The notes under the pieces are model-generated. The model was not told the DNA's origin. It made no database searches and saw only the letters and a list, made by a program, of their open reading frames with translations. A program made the position numbers and the translations under genes. Of a stretch of DNA of 42,371 nt, positions 1 to 9,707 are shown piece by piece. Within the stretch, counting starts at the first letter, position 1. Every line of letters begins with the position of its first letter. This DNA is from Pseudomonas agronomica (GTDB taxonomy: Bacteria; Pseudomonadota; Gammaproteobacteria; Pseudomonadales; Pseudomonadaceae): positions 1 through 42,371 of the forward strand of contig NZ_JAOSHO010000009.1 of assembly GCF_025917275.1 (NCBI RefSeq). Reading direction: 5' to 3'.

Positions 1-29
1 ATGGGTCTTGGAGCTAGGGGCTTTGCGCC

Positions 30-2090
<2,061 letters not shown>

Positions 2091-2306
2091 TCACGGAAAA
2101 TGCGGAAGCTCTTCGGCCTCCATCTCTTGCCCAACAGCGTAAGAGTCGGGGGGCAGGCGCTCAATGACCGTAACTGACAACTTAATGATCCAAATGCGCA
2201 GCGACTCCGGGCGGTGGACCGTGACTTGCGGCAGAGCGCGCGAGTCCTATGGAAGCTGGCAGGTGCTCTACCTAAAAAAAACGCTAACCACACGGTCGCC
2301 CCTCGC

Positions 2307-3524
2307 ATGCATCCCCAACGAAAAACGCTGCACAACGAATTGCACGCACGCCCGTCGCTGTATTTCGACGAACCGGCTCACGTCTTTCACTTGGCATTGC
2401 TGGGTGACAACCTCCGATGCGACAAGCTGCTCGGGCAGCTGTGCCCCGACACGGTGTCGAGCGATGCCGCACAGGGCATTACCCAACTGGACGGGCATCC
2501 TCTGAAATGGGAGCGCCACACCGAGTTCTTCACCCTGACCCTGGTCGTTGCGGCGGGTAGCGATGAGCTGCAGTGGGCCGCCCTCCCCGATTGCCTGGCG
2601 CGGGGTATCGAAGACCACCGCGAGCACATCATCAATGCCGTTCAGGTGGTGGTGCGTGGCGAAGCAGGGCTCGACTTGCCCAGCTACGGCTTCAAGGATC
2701 CCTGCGGCTCCAGTGTCGGCGGCGGCGATGCCGTGGTCTGGAGCGACTTTCGGCTGACCGAGGACGGTACCAATCGCTTGCTGTTCATCAATCGAAGACT
2801 CAACGCCTACCGCCAGGGACGGATGATCCGGCGGCTGTTGGAAATCGAAACCTATCGCATGATGGCGTCGTTGTCGCTGAGCACTGCCAAGGCACTGGAC
2901 CCGCAACTGAATGAATACGATCGCACCCTCGTGGCGCTTTCCGAACGCAATGCAAAGGCCAGCGGCGTGCATGCCAAGGCCTTGCTGGAAGATATCACCC
3001 AACTCTCCCGCCAGGTCGTCAGCAGTACGGTCAAGAATCGCCATCGGTTCAGCGCGACCCGAGCCTATGCGCAACTGGTCTTCGAACGCCTGGGCGAATT
3101 GCGGGAGAGCCACCTGGGTGACTGTCAGCGATTGGGCGTGTTCATCGAGCGGCGCTTCAAACCGACGGTGCGGTATTGCGCCGCCACCGAACAGCGGCTT
3201 GAACAGCTCGCCTTGAGCGTTGCCAACCTGGGTGACCTGCTGCAAGCCCGCGTACAGGTCGAGATGGAAGACCAGAACGCGGAAATCCTGCGCAGCCTCA
3301 ACGCACGCGCCGACGCGCAAATAAAGATTCAACGTGCGGTGGAAGGCTTATCCATCATCGCCATCACCTACTACCTGATCAACCTGTTCAAACTGGTTTA
3401 TAGCGGGCTGCATACGCTGGGGGCGAATCTGTCTGCCCGTGACGCGCTATTGGGCATGGCGCCGCCGGTACTGTTGATCATGTTGCTGATCATGCTTCGC
3501 ATCAGGAAGGCCAAGAAACATTAG
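2307..3524 (+). CDS. DUF3422 family membrane protein
   Basis: Protein of unknown function of the DUF3422 family (COG4949). The diagnostic N-terminal signature LHNELHARPS is at residues 6-15. A long soluble, mainly helical region follows, and the C-terminus carries two hydrophobic segments (about 336-356, AITYYLINLFKLVY, and about 374-398, APPVLLIMLLIML) ending in a basic tail RIRKAKKH. This suggests an inner-membrane protein with a large cytosolic domain. I start at the ATG at 2307 because family members begin a few residues before the LHNELHARP signature. The frame stays open to a GTG at 2214 and neither start has a strong ribosome-binding site, so the N-terminus is uncertain. It is a single gene between fadH and the nitrilase-fold gene, with 112 bp before the latter. 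Confidence 0.85.
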   Translation: MHPQRKTLHNELHARPSLYFDEPAHVFHLALLGDNLRCDKLLGQLCPDTVSSDAAQGITQLDGHPLKWERHTEFFTLTLVVAAGSDELQWAALPDCLARGIEDHREHIINAVQVVVRGEAGLDLPSYGFKDPCGSSVGGGDAVVWSDFRLTEDGTNRLLFINRRLNAYRQGRMIRRLLEIETYRMMASLSLSTAKALDPQLNEYDRTLVALSERNAKASGVHAKALLEDITQLSRQVVSSTVKNRHRFSATRAYAQLVFERLGELRESHLGDCQRLGVFIERRFKPTVRYCAATEQRLEQLALSVANLGDLLQARVQVEMEDQNAEILRSLNARADAQIKIQRAVEGLSIIAITYYLINLFKLVYSGLHTLGANLSARDALLGMAPPVLLIMLLIMLRIRKAKKH

Positions 3525-3636
3525 GGGGATGTCCGGCGTGTCCGGCACACCCTTTCGCTAATCCATTGTTTTCCGTACCCTGCCAGGTGACTCTTGATGA
3601 AAATCACGACCCTGTACGCGGCGACCGACTGTTCTC

Positions 3637-4767
3637 ATGCGCAAATTTCTGTACCTGCTGTTCTCCCTGGCGTTGTTGGCCGTCCTGTTCACCTACGCCT
3701 CGTGGACAGCAGACCGCCCGATGGGCCATTACCTGTCAGATCTGCGGATCAACCTGGCGGTCGACCAAGGCACCCCTGCTGATCGAGGCAACCTGCTGGG
3801 CATCCAGCCTGAATTGTTCCCCACCGACTACCAGAGCCCCGAACGCCTGCATCGAAAGCTCGCCGCCTACCTGCAGACTGCTCGCGACCAAGGGTTTCTC
3901 AACGATAAGACTGTCGTGGTCCTGCCCGAGCACATCGGCACCTGGTTGATGGTCAGCGGTGAAAAAGATGAGGTGTACCAAGCGCCTACCTTGAGACAAG
4001 CCATGCATTGGCTGGCGTTCAGCAACCCGTTGGCATTCATTCGTGCACTCGCCGGCGCCCAGGGCGACAACCGCCTGGACGATGCGTACCTGCGCATGAA
4101 GGCAGACACCATGGCCCGCGACTATCAAGTCCTGTTCGGCGGCCTCGCCAGGGAATTCAACGTAACACTGGTGGCCGGCTCCATCGTCCTGCCCGAGCCC
4201 AGCGTCAACGAAGGCGAACTGACTATCGGGCGCGGCGCCCTGTACAACAGCAGCCTGGTGTTCGGTCGCGACGGCCGTCCCATCGGCCAGCCCCAGCGTC
4301 AACGCTATCCGGCGTTTGACCGGCAGGATGTGCTCCAGGCCGAACGGCCCGACGCCACGCATGTCATAGAAACGCCCGCTGGACGCCTGGGCGTGCTGAT
4401 CGGCACCGACAGTTGGTACCCGCTGCACTATCGACAACTCAACGAACAAGGCGCGCAACTGATCGCCGTACCGGCCTTCGTCGTCGGTCGCGATACCTGG
4501 AGCAAACCCTGGAGCGGCTATAAAGGCCTGTCCACCCCAAGCGAAGTGAGCCTCAAGCCCGGTGAAGTGAACGAAGGCCAGGCCTGGCGACGCCTGACAT
4601 TGACCAGCCAATTGCCGGTCAGCCAGGCACGTGGCGGCGTCAGCGTGTTCCTGCGCGGGCAATTCTGGGACAGCGGCAGCGCCGGGCAGAGTTTCATCAG
4701 CCACGACGGCCAGCAATTCGCCGACGGCGAAGCCCGTGGCGCACGCCTGCTCAACCTGTGGCTGTGA
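3637..4767 (+). CDS. Membrane-anchored nitrilase-fold protein lacking catalytic Cys and Lys
   Basis: Looks like a carbon-nitrogen hydrolase (nitrilase superfamily) tethered by an N-terminal hydrophobic helix (residues 4-22). Visible fold landmarks are VVVLPEH with the family Glu at E98, and LGVLIGTDSWYP (251-262) followed by GAQLIAVPAF, which aligns with the nucleophile elbow usually written G-x-L-I-C-Y-D. Here the nucleophile Cys position is Gly256. The usual catalytic Lys region (normally R-K-x-H-L) reads QPQRQRYPAF (218-227), with no Lys. So only Glu of the Glu-Lys-Cys triad is retained; this is read directly from the sequence, and loss of hydrolysis is inference. The stop lies 3 bp before the AraC-type regulator's ATG (alternative GTG start overlaps), so the two are almost certainly co-transcribed. 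Could be a binding or sensor protein derived from an amidase. Confidence 0.8.
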   Translation: MRKFLYLLFSLALLAVLFTYASWTADRPMGHYLSDLRINLAVDQGTPADRGNLLGIQPELFPTDYQSPERLHRKLAAYLQTARDQGFLNDKTVVVLPEHIGTWLMVSGEKDEVYQAPTLRQAMHWLAFSNPLAFIRALAGAQGDNRLDDAYLRMKADTMARDYQVLFGGLAREFNVTLVAGSIVLPEPSVNEGELTIGRGALYNSSLVFGRDGRPIGQPQRQRYPAFDRQDVLQAERPDATHVIETPAGRLGVLIGTDSWYPLHYRQLNEQGAQLIAVPAFVVGRDTWSKPWSGYKGLSTPSEVSLKPGEVNEGQAWRRLTLTSQLPVSQARGGVSVFLRGQFWDSGSAGQSFISHDGQQFADGEARGARLLNLWL

Positions 4768-4769
4768 AC

Positions 4770-5807
4770 ATGAAGCCGCAACCGATGCGCCTGGGCGACC
4801 TGTCCGTAGGTTTCGTCCACAGCCTCGCTGATGCAGTGGCCAGCCATGGGCAGGATCCCCAGCCACTGCTTGAACAATACGGCCTCGATGCGGCACGCCT
4901 GGCCGAACCCGGGGCTCGCCTGTCGATTCCGCGCTACATGCGCCTGGGCCATGCCGCGATCCAACTGACCCAGGACCCGGCCCTGGGCCTGCGCATGGGC
5001 CAGCTCAGCCGCTTGAGCCAGGCCGGGCTGGCCGGCGTCACCGCCGCACAAGCACCCACCGTGCGCGAAGCCGCGCGCTGCATGATCCGTTTCGAACCCC
5101 TATACGGCTCTAACTACCGCGGGCAATCGAGTTTGCATGAGGATGCGCGAGGTGCGTGGCTGCGGTTCTATTCCATCAGTCCGTACAACGCCTATAACCG
5201 CTTTGTCGTGGATTCGATCATCGCCGGCTGGCTCCATCAGTTGTCCAGCATAAGCGACGTCCCGCTGCGGGCTGAACGTATCGAAATCGAATTCCAGGAG
5301 CCGGAGTACCTGGAGGCCTACCGTGTCTTAGGCGAATGCCCGATCCAATTCGGCGCCGAACAGAATCAGCTGCGCCTGGGCCTGGACAGTCTCGCCCAGC
5401 GCAACCGCCAGCATTGCCCAAGCACCTGGCACCATCTGGTTCAATTATGCGAACGGGAACTGGAGCAACTGACACGAACGCGCAGCTTGCGCGAGCGCAT
5501 CATCCAATTGCTGGGACCGTTACTCAGTGGGGGACGGGAACCGGATCTCGAAGAAGTTGCCACGCGCCTGAAATTGCCGACCTGGACATTGCGTCGCAAG
5601 CTGGCGGAAGAAGGTACGCAATACCGCGCGATCCTCAACGACACGCGCCGAGACCTGGCAATGACGTACATTCGCGACACGGAACTGGCGTTCGGCGAAA
5701 TCGCCTACCTGCTCGGGTTTGCCTCAGCCGAGGCGTTTCAGCGCGCTTTCAAGCGCTGGAACAACCAGACGCCGGGAGAGTTTCGTCGCAGCCGCAAGGG
5801 CGCTTGA
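4770..5807 (+). CDS. AraC family transcriptional regulator (OruR/arabinose-binding-like N-domain)
   Basis: DNA-binding regulator of 345 residues. The N-terminal two thirds matches the ligand-binding type found in OruR/ArgR-like AraC proteins, with GLRMGQ, a conserved arrangement around residues 60-85. The C-terminal 100 residues form the double helix-turn-helix: LEEVATRLKLPTWTLRRKL is the first helix-turn-helix, and the AraC signature LAFGEIAYLLGFASAEAFQRAFKRW with TPGEFR is at the end. I use the ATG at 4770, just after the stop of the nitrilase-fold gene; a GTG at 4758 in the same frame overlaps that stop and is possible. Tight coupling suggests the regulator and the nitrilase-fold protein respond to the same compound, which is unknown. 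Confidence 0.88.
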   Translation: MKPQPMRLGDLSVGFVHSLADAVASHGQDPQPLLEQYGLDAARLAEPGARLSIPRYMRLGHAAIQLTQDPALGLRMGQLSRLSQAGLAGVTAAQAPTVREAARCMIRFEPLYGSNYRGQSSLHEDARGAWLRFYSISPYNAYNRFVVDSIIAGWLHQLSSISDVPLRAERIEIEFQEPEYLEAYRVLGECPIQFGAEQNQLRLGLDSLAQRNRQHCPSTWHHLVQLCERELEQLTRTRSLRERIIQLLGPLLSGGREPDLEEVATRLKLPTWTLRRKLAEEGTQYRAILNDTRRDLAMTYIRDTELAFGEIAYLLGFASAEAFQRAFKRWNNQTPGEFRRSRKGA

Positions 5808-5849
5808 GCGCCACTCTTTGAGGCGTGCAGCGCCAGCTACCCTGCCGAC

Positions 5850-5936
5850 CTACAGCTCCGTCGCGTCTTCGGCGGGCTCCAGCGGATCCAGCTCATACGC
5901 CTGATATTCCAGCAGCTCTTCCTGATAATCGTCCAT
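5850..5936 (-). CDS. Small acidic 28-residue ORF
   Basis: Candidate microprotein too short for ordinary gene calling. The ATG at 5936 is preceded by AAGGA with six bases spacing. The product begins MDDYQEELLEYQAYEL and ends PAEDATEL; it has about eleven Asp/Glu and no Lys or Arg, and alternates acidic and hydrophobic/aromatic residues consistent with one amphipathic helix. It lies between the AraC gene (plus, ends 5807) and the DUF2242 lipoprotein (minus), downstream of the latter and separated from it by two hairpins. I do not recognise a family. The good ribosome-binding site and biased composition support it, but there is no homology evidence. Confidence 0.5.
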   Translation of the reverse strand: MDDYQEELLEYQAYELDPLEPAEDATEL

Positions 5937-5987
5937 TGCCTGTCCTTCCCAATATCGTTGAACCAATGCCTGAAGGCCTGGAATCAG

Positions 5988-6031
5988 CATAAAGCTGCTT
6001 TATGAACAAAACATGAAGCCAAGGCTTCATG
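5988..6031. repeat. Two adjacent perfect hairpins
   Basis: CATAAAGC-T-GCTTTATG (5988-6004) and CATGAAGCC-AA-GGCTTCATG (6012-6031) are perfect inverted repeats seven bases apart. Read on the minus strand, the second is followed by TTTTGTT, so it could end the DUF2242 lipoprotein transcript. The first would then sit in the leader of the 28-residue ORF. An alternative is a regulator-binding site. Confidence 0.55.
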
Positions 6032-6106
6032 AATTAAACGTAGCACAGCATCGGGAATTTAAAGCTGGGAGATGTAGCAAGGGATTACGCTCCTTGCCAC
6101 ACCGCT

Positions 6107-6964
6107 TCAGGACGCCGGAAGTGGCTGGATGGGCTCGGTCGGCGCCGGCAGGGAACTGGCCGGTGGCGGCGTAATGGTTTCCGTCGCCGAAGGTGCAGAA
6201 GACTCTGGCTCGCTGGGGGCAATCGGCGCGGGCTCGACCGGTGGTGCGACCGGCTCCGACACCGCAGGGGCAGGTTCAACCGGCGTCGCAGGCGCAGGGG
6301 CTGGCGTCGGCTCGGGAGCCTGCAGCGCCGCCGGCTGGGGGGCTGGAGGGGGAACCAAGGCAGCCGGTTCGGCCTTGGACTCGGGAACGCCGAGCTCGGT
6401 TTTCGGTTTGTCGCCAGTCTCGACGGCTTTTTTTGCTTCCGGAGGCAGGAAGAGTTCCACCAACGTAAAGAAACGCTCGTAGAACTTGGCTGCCGACACG
6501 GTTTCGCTGGCCACCTTGACCATCGAATCATCCGAAGAGCCGATCGGCATCGACACAGACCCCAATACCCCCACGCCCAGGCTGGCGGAGTTATTGATTT
6601 TCTTCAGGGCATAACGGTCCTGCAGGGCGTTGGCGAACATGGTCGCGCGATGTCCGGGGCCGCCATCCTCGGCGCAGACCAGATTGAAACTGATCTCCAT
6701 GTGGGTGTCACCGGTCTGCTGGAAACTCTTGTGTCCGCTGACCAGCTTCGGATCGCTGCTGGTGATGATGTAACCCTGGCTGAGCAATGCCCGACGGCCC
6801 GCTTCACAGGTCGCCACATCAGTCACCGGGTAAGTGCGCGAGAACGTGCCCGAATCATCAAAGTTCTCGTGCTCGTAGATGGCCGCCTTCTTGGAGGAAC
6901 AACCGGTTGCGACGGCCAGCAGCAATGCCAGCCCAACGGTGCGCATGTGAAATGATCTGAACAT
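6107..6964 (-). CDS. DUF2242 family lipoprotein with Pro/Ala-rich tail
   Basis: Envelope lipoprotein of unknown function (DUF2242). Signal peptide with lipobox LAVATGC puts the lipidated Cys at residue 22, followed by SSKK. The conserved domain (about 25-170) includes YEHENFDDSGTFSRTYP and TCEAGRRALLSQGYII. From about residue 180 the protein turns into a low-complexity tail rich in Pro, Ala, Glu and Ser, probably disordered and able to span periplasm or reach peptidoglycan. The ATG at 6964 has AGGA six bases upstream and is preferred over an in-frame ATG at 6946. Ser after the lipidated Cys predicts outer-membrane sorting under the usual rule. It stands alone between ppiD and the small ORF. 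Confidence 0.82.
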   Translation of the reverse strand: MFRSFHMRTVGLALLLAVATGCSSKKAAIYEHENFDDSGTFSRTYPVTDVATCEAGRRALLSQGYIITSSDPKLVSGHKSFQQTGDTHMEISFNLVCAEDGGPGHRATMFANALQDRYALKKINNSASLGVGVLGSVSMPIGSSDDSMVKVASETVSAAKFYERFFTLVELFLPPEAKKAVETGDKPKTELGVPESKAEPAALVPPPAPQPAALQAPEPTPAPAPATPVEPAPAVSEPVAPPVEPAPIAPSEPESSAPSATETITPPPASSLPAPTEPIQPLPAS

Positions 6965-7134
6965 TGAACATCCTGGAGAAAACAGTCCGGCGCGTATTGT
7001 GCAACAGAACGCTGCCGGTCAGCTTGGCTAATCATGTCTCAAAGGGCTTACAAGTCTACGGTGGGTTGCCGACAGGAAAAAGACAAAACTCGACGAATCG
7101 ACGAACATCGCTTCCAGGAGTCACGCGCAGAAAC

Positions 7135-7168
7135 AAAAAAAAGACCCCGACCTTTCGGCCGGGGTCTA
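7135..7168 (-). terminator. Rho-independent terminator of ppiD
   Basis: On the minus strand AGACCCCG...CGGGGTCT forms a GC-rich stem (7142-7168) followed by a run of seven T. It lies 22 bp after the ppiD stop. Confidence 0.9.
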
Positions 7169-7189
7169 GATAGACACACCGTCAAAACA

Positions 7190-9061
7190 TCAGAAACGCT
7201 TGATGTCCGCCTGGCTTTCCAATTGCTTGCGATACGCCGCGAAGTCCTGCTGACCGACACGGGACGCGAGGTAGCGACGATACTCCGCCTTCTCTTCGTC
7301 CGTCGGCGCCGCCGCTTCGTTCACGCCGTTCAAGCGCAGGACCGTCACGCTGCCGTCCGCCAAGGTCACGCTGGCGAACGTTGGCTTATCCTTCGACTCA
7401 GGCTTGGGCATGCGGAACAACGCCTGCAACACCGCAGGGTCAACGCCCTCCTGGCCACGAGTAGCTGCTTCGACGGCTTTCCAGCCTTGGCCATTGACGG
7501 GCTTGTCCAACGCCGCCTTGCCATCACGCAAGCTGGCGATCAGCTCGTCGGCACGGGTCTTGGCAGCCGCGCTCGCATGCTCCTTGGCCAACTGGGCGCG
7601 GATAGGCCCGGCCACGTTTTCCAATGGCAGTTGCTCAGGCTTGCGATGCTCCTTGGCACGCAGCACCACGACCGTTTCCGGGTCCAGTTCGATGGCGGTG
7701 CTGTTGGCACCCTCATTCAGGACTTCCGGGCTGAACGCAGCGGTCACGACGGCGCGGTTGGCCGCGATCCCTTCGCCACCTTCACGACCGAACGGCGCCG
7801 ACGTATGCACGGTCAGCTTCAGGTCCTGCGCCGGCTGAGCGAGATCAGAAGCTTCGAACGATGCATCTTCCAGTTGCTTGGTCGCTTCGACGAAGCGTTG
7901 CTCCACCTGCTGGGTCTTCAGCTCGCGAGTGAGCTTTTCCTTCAGGCTAGCGAAGGTCGGCACCTCAGGGGCTTCAACGCCCAGCAGCTTGATCAGGTGC
8001 AGGCCGAAATCGGTTCGCACCGGTGCCGATACCTGATCCTTGCTCAACGCATACAGCGCTTTTTCGAACTCGGGATCGTAGACACCTGGCCCGGCATAAC
8101 CCAAGTCACCGCCATTGTTTGCCGAACCCGGATCCTGGGAGTATTCCTTCGCCAACGCCTCGAAAGATTCGCCTTTGGCCAGGCGAGCCTGGACTTCCTC
8201 GATCTTCGCCTTGGCCTGGGCTTCGGTGACCTTGTCGTTCACTTCGATCAGGATATGCGCTGCCCGACGTTGCTCAGACAGGTTAGCAATCTCTTTCTGG
8301 TAGGCCGCTTGCAAGTCTTCGTCCTTGACGCTGACCTGGTCGAAGAAAGACGCTTTCTTCAATTCAAGGTAATCGATGACGACCTGGTCAGGCGTCATGA
8401 ATTCCTTGGCATGCTGGTCGTAGTAAGCCTTGACCTCGTCATCGGTCAGCTTCACCGCCGACGGATCTGCCTTGATGGTCAGGGTGGCGAAATCACGGGT
8501 CTGCTTTTCCAGGCGAGCAAACGCCAGCACCTGGGCATCAGTGACGAAGCCACTGCCAGCCAGGCCAGCGCGCAATTGGCCGATCAGCATTTCCTGGGCC
8601 AACATCTGGCGGAACTGCAAGCGACCGTAACCCAACTGGCGAATCACTTGGTCGAAACGCTCCGGGCTGAATTTGCCATCGACCTGGAACTCAGGCGTCT
8701 GCAGGATCACTTGGTCCAGCGCGGCTTCGGAGAACCCGAACTTCGCGTCATGGGCACCTTGCAGCAGCAACTTGCGATCGATCAGGCCCTTGAGCGCCGA
8801 GTCGCGCAGCATTTTTTCGTCCAGCAGCGAAGCATCGAAATCCTTGCCCAACTGTTGCATGAGCTGGCGGCGTTGCATGTCGACCGCCTGGCTCAGCTCG
8901 TTCTGGCTGATGTTTTCGCCGTTGACCTTGGCCGCTTCGTTACTGTTGGTGGTGGCTTTGAAAATGGCATCGAAACCGGTCAACGCCATCAATGCGACGA
9001 TGACCCCGATGATGGTCTTGGCAATCCAGCCTTGTGAATTGTCCCTGATATTCTGCAGCAT
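7190..9061 (-). CDS. ppiD: SurA N-terminal/parvulin-domain chaperone PpiD
   Basis: Inner-membrane-anchored periplasmic chaperone of the SecYEG exit site, 623 residues. A short cytosolic N-terminus is followed by one transmembrane helix (about 13-33, AKTIIGVIVALMALTGF). Then come a SurA-like chaperone region (about 45-190) and a parvulin domain (about 265-360, with RRAAHILIEV, DPGSANNGGDLGYAGPG and FGLHLIKL). Parvulins of PpiD proteins often lack isomerase activity, so I call it a chaperone rather than an enzyme. GGGGGAC is just before the ATG. It follows hupB and the tRNA relic in the same orientation, as in other Pseudomonas, but a hairpin terminator separates them. Confidence 0.95.
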   Translation of the reverse strand: MLQNIRDNSQGWIAKTIIGVIVALMALTGFDAIFKATTNSNEAAKVNGENISQNELSQAVDMQRRQLMQQLGKDFDASLLDEKMLRDSALKGLIDRKLLLQGAHDAKFGFSEAALDQVILQTPEFQVDGKFSPERFDQVIRQLGYGRLQFRQMLAQEMLIGQLRAGLAGSGFVTDAQVLAFARLEKQTRDFATLTIKADPSAVKLTDDEVKAYYDQHAKEFMTPDQVVIDYLELKKASFFDQVSVKDEDLQAAYQKEIANLSEQRRAAHILIEVNDKVTEAQAKAKIEEVQARLAKGESFEALAKEYSQDPGSANNGGDLGYAGPGVYDPEFEKALYALSKDQVSAPVRTDFGLHLIKLLGVEAPEVPTFASLKEKLTRELKTQQVEQRFVEATKQLEDASFEASDLAQPAQDLKLTVHTSAPFGREGGEGIAANRAVVTAAFSPEVLNEGANSTAIELDPETVVVLRAKEHRKPEQLPLENVAGPIRAQLAKEHASAAAKTRADELIASLRDGKAALDKPVNGQGWKAVEAATRGQEGVDPAVLQALFRMPKPESKDKPTFASVTLADGSVTVLRLNGVNEAAAPTDEEKAEYRRYLASRVGQQDFAAYRKQLESQADIKRF

Positions 9062-9131
9062 GCGTCCCCCAGAAACGGTTGAACTTCAAATTTAGGCAAC
9101 CGTGGAGCGTGGGTAGAATCCGGATAGAAGA

Positions 9132-9155
9132 AAGGCGCATCCGAGGATGCGCCTT
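9132..9155 (-). terminator. Hairpin terminator after hupB/tRNA relic
   Basis: Perfect inverted repeat AAGGCGCATC / GATGCGCCTT with a 4-base loop. On the minus strand it is followed by TCTTCTAT. It lies 9 bp beyond the 3' end of the tRNA-like sequence, as expected for a tRNA transcription unit. Confidence 0.75.
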
Positions 9156-9163
9156 CTCGTAAC

Positions 9164-9238
9164 TGGCGGAGCGGACCGGGCTCGAACCCGCGAGCCCTGG
9201 CGTGACAGCCCGGATGTTACCGGACGCATTACCGCTCC
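9164..9238 (-). pseudogene. Decayed tRNA-Asp (GTC)
   Basis: A tRNA-Asp-like sequence of 75 nt including encoded CCA; intact tRNA-Asp is 77. The acceptor stem GGAGCGG/CCGCTCC pairs perfectly, the anticodon loop CTGTCAC (GTC) and TTCGAGC T-loop are recognisable, and GCCA is present. But the D-arm reads TAATGCGTCCGGTAAC instead of the usual GTTC...GAA(C/T) arrangement and cannot form the normal D stem. The anticodon stem (CCGGG against GCCAG) has two mismatches and the T stem (GCGGG against CCGGT) one. Acceptor pairing and a following terminator suggest it is transcribed or was recently. Most likely a relic; a folded variant with another use is possible. Confidence 0.7.
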
Positions 9239-9285
9239 GCTGCCAAGCCAGGCATGACCCCGACCCGGATAAACTCAATGAAACC

Positions 9286-9558
9286 TTAGTTAACGGCTTC
9301 TTTCAGCGCTTTACCAGCTTTGAAGCCTGGCTTTTTGGCAGCAGCGATCTGCAGCGTCTTGCCGGTCTGCGGGTTGCGACCAACACGAGCTGGACGATCG
9401 GTAACGGAGAAAGTACCGAAACCAACCAGAACAACAGAGTCGCCAGCCTTGAGAGCGCCAGTGACGGATTCGATTACAGCGTCCAGCGCACGGCCAGCAG
9501 CAGCTTTCGGGATATCAGCGGATGCAGCGATAGCATCAATCAGTTCCGACTTGTTCAC
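9286..9558 (-). CDS. hupB: DNA-binding protein HU-beta
   Basis: Nucleoid protein of 90 residues, typical HU length. It starts [20 protein letters not shown] and contains the HU signature [21 protein letters not shown] (beta-arm around residues 46-66) and [16 protein letters not shown] at the end. The start codon is GTG at 9558, preceded by AAGGGGACT. It is downstream of lon in the same orientation but has its own near-consensus promoter. Gene order lon-hupB-ppiD is the conserved one. Confidence 0.97.
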   Translation of the reverse strand: MNKSELIDAIAASADIPKAAAGRALDAVIESVTGALKAGDSVVLVGFGTFSVTDRPARVGRNPQTGKTLQIAAAKKPGFKAGKALKEAVN

Positions 9559-9653
9559 TCTAAGTCCCCTTATATCTATTTTGAGATGATTCTAAGTTTT
9601 TTTGGTGAAAGCAAAAACGAGTGCTGAATGGCCTGCAGACACTTAAGAGCCGC

Positions 9654-9683
9654 TTTATAACAAGGGCTCTAAAAAACTGTCAA
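9654..9683 (-). promoter_or_regulatory. Strong sigma70 promoter of hupB
   Basis: On the minus strand TTGACA (9678-9683) and TATAAA (9654-9659) are separated by 18 bp, leaving a leader of about 90 nt before the hupB GTG. A perfect -35 and a 5/6 -10 fit an abundant protein. The spacer holds half of an imperfect inverted repeat AGAGCC/GGCTCT. Confidence 0.8.
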
Positions 9684-9707
9684 GGAAGCCCCCCAGGCAA
9701 ATGCGTA

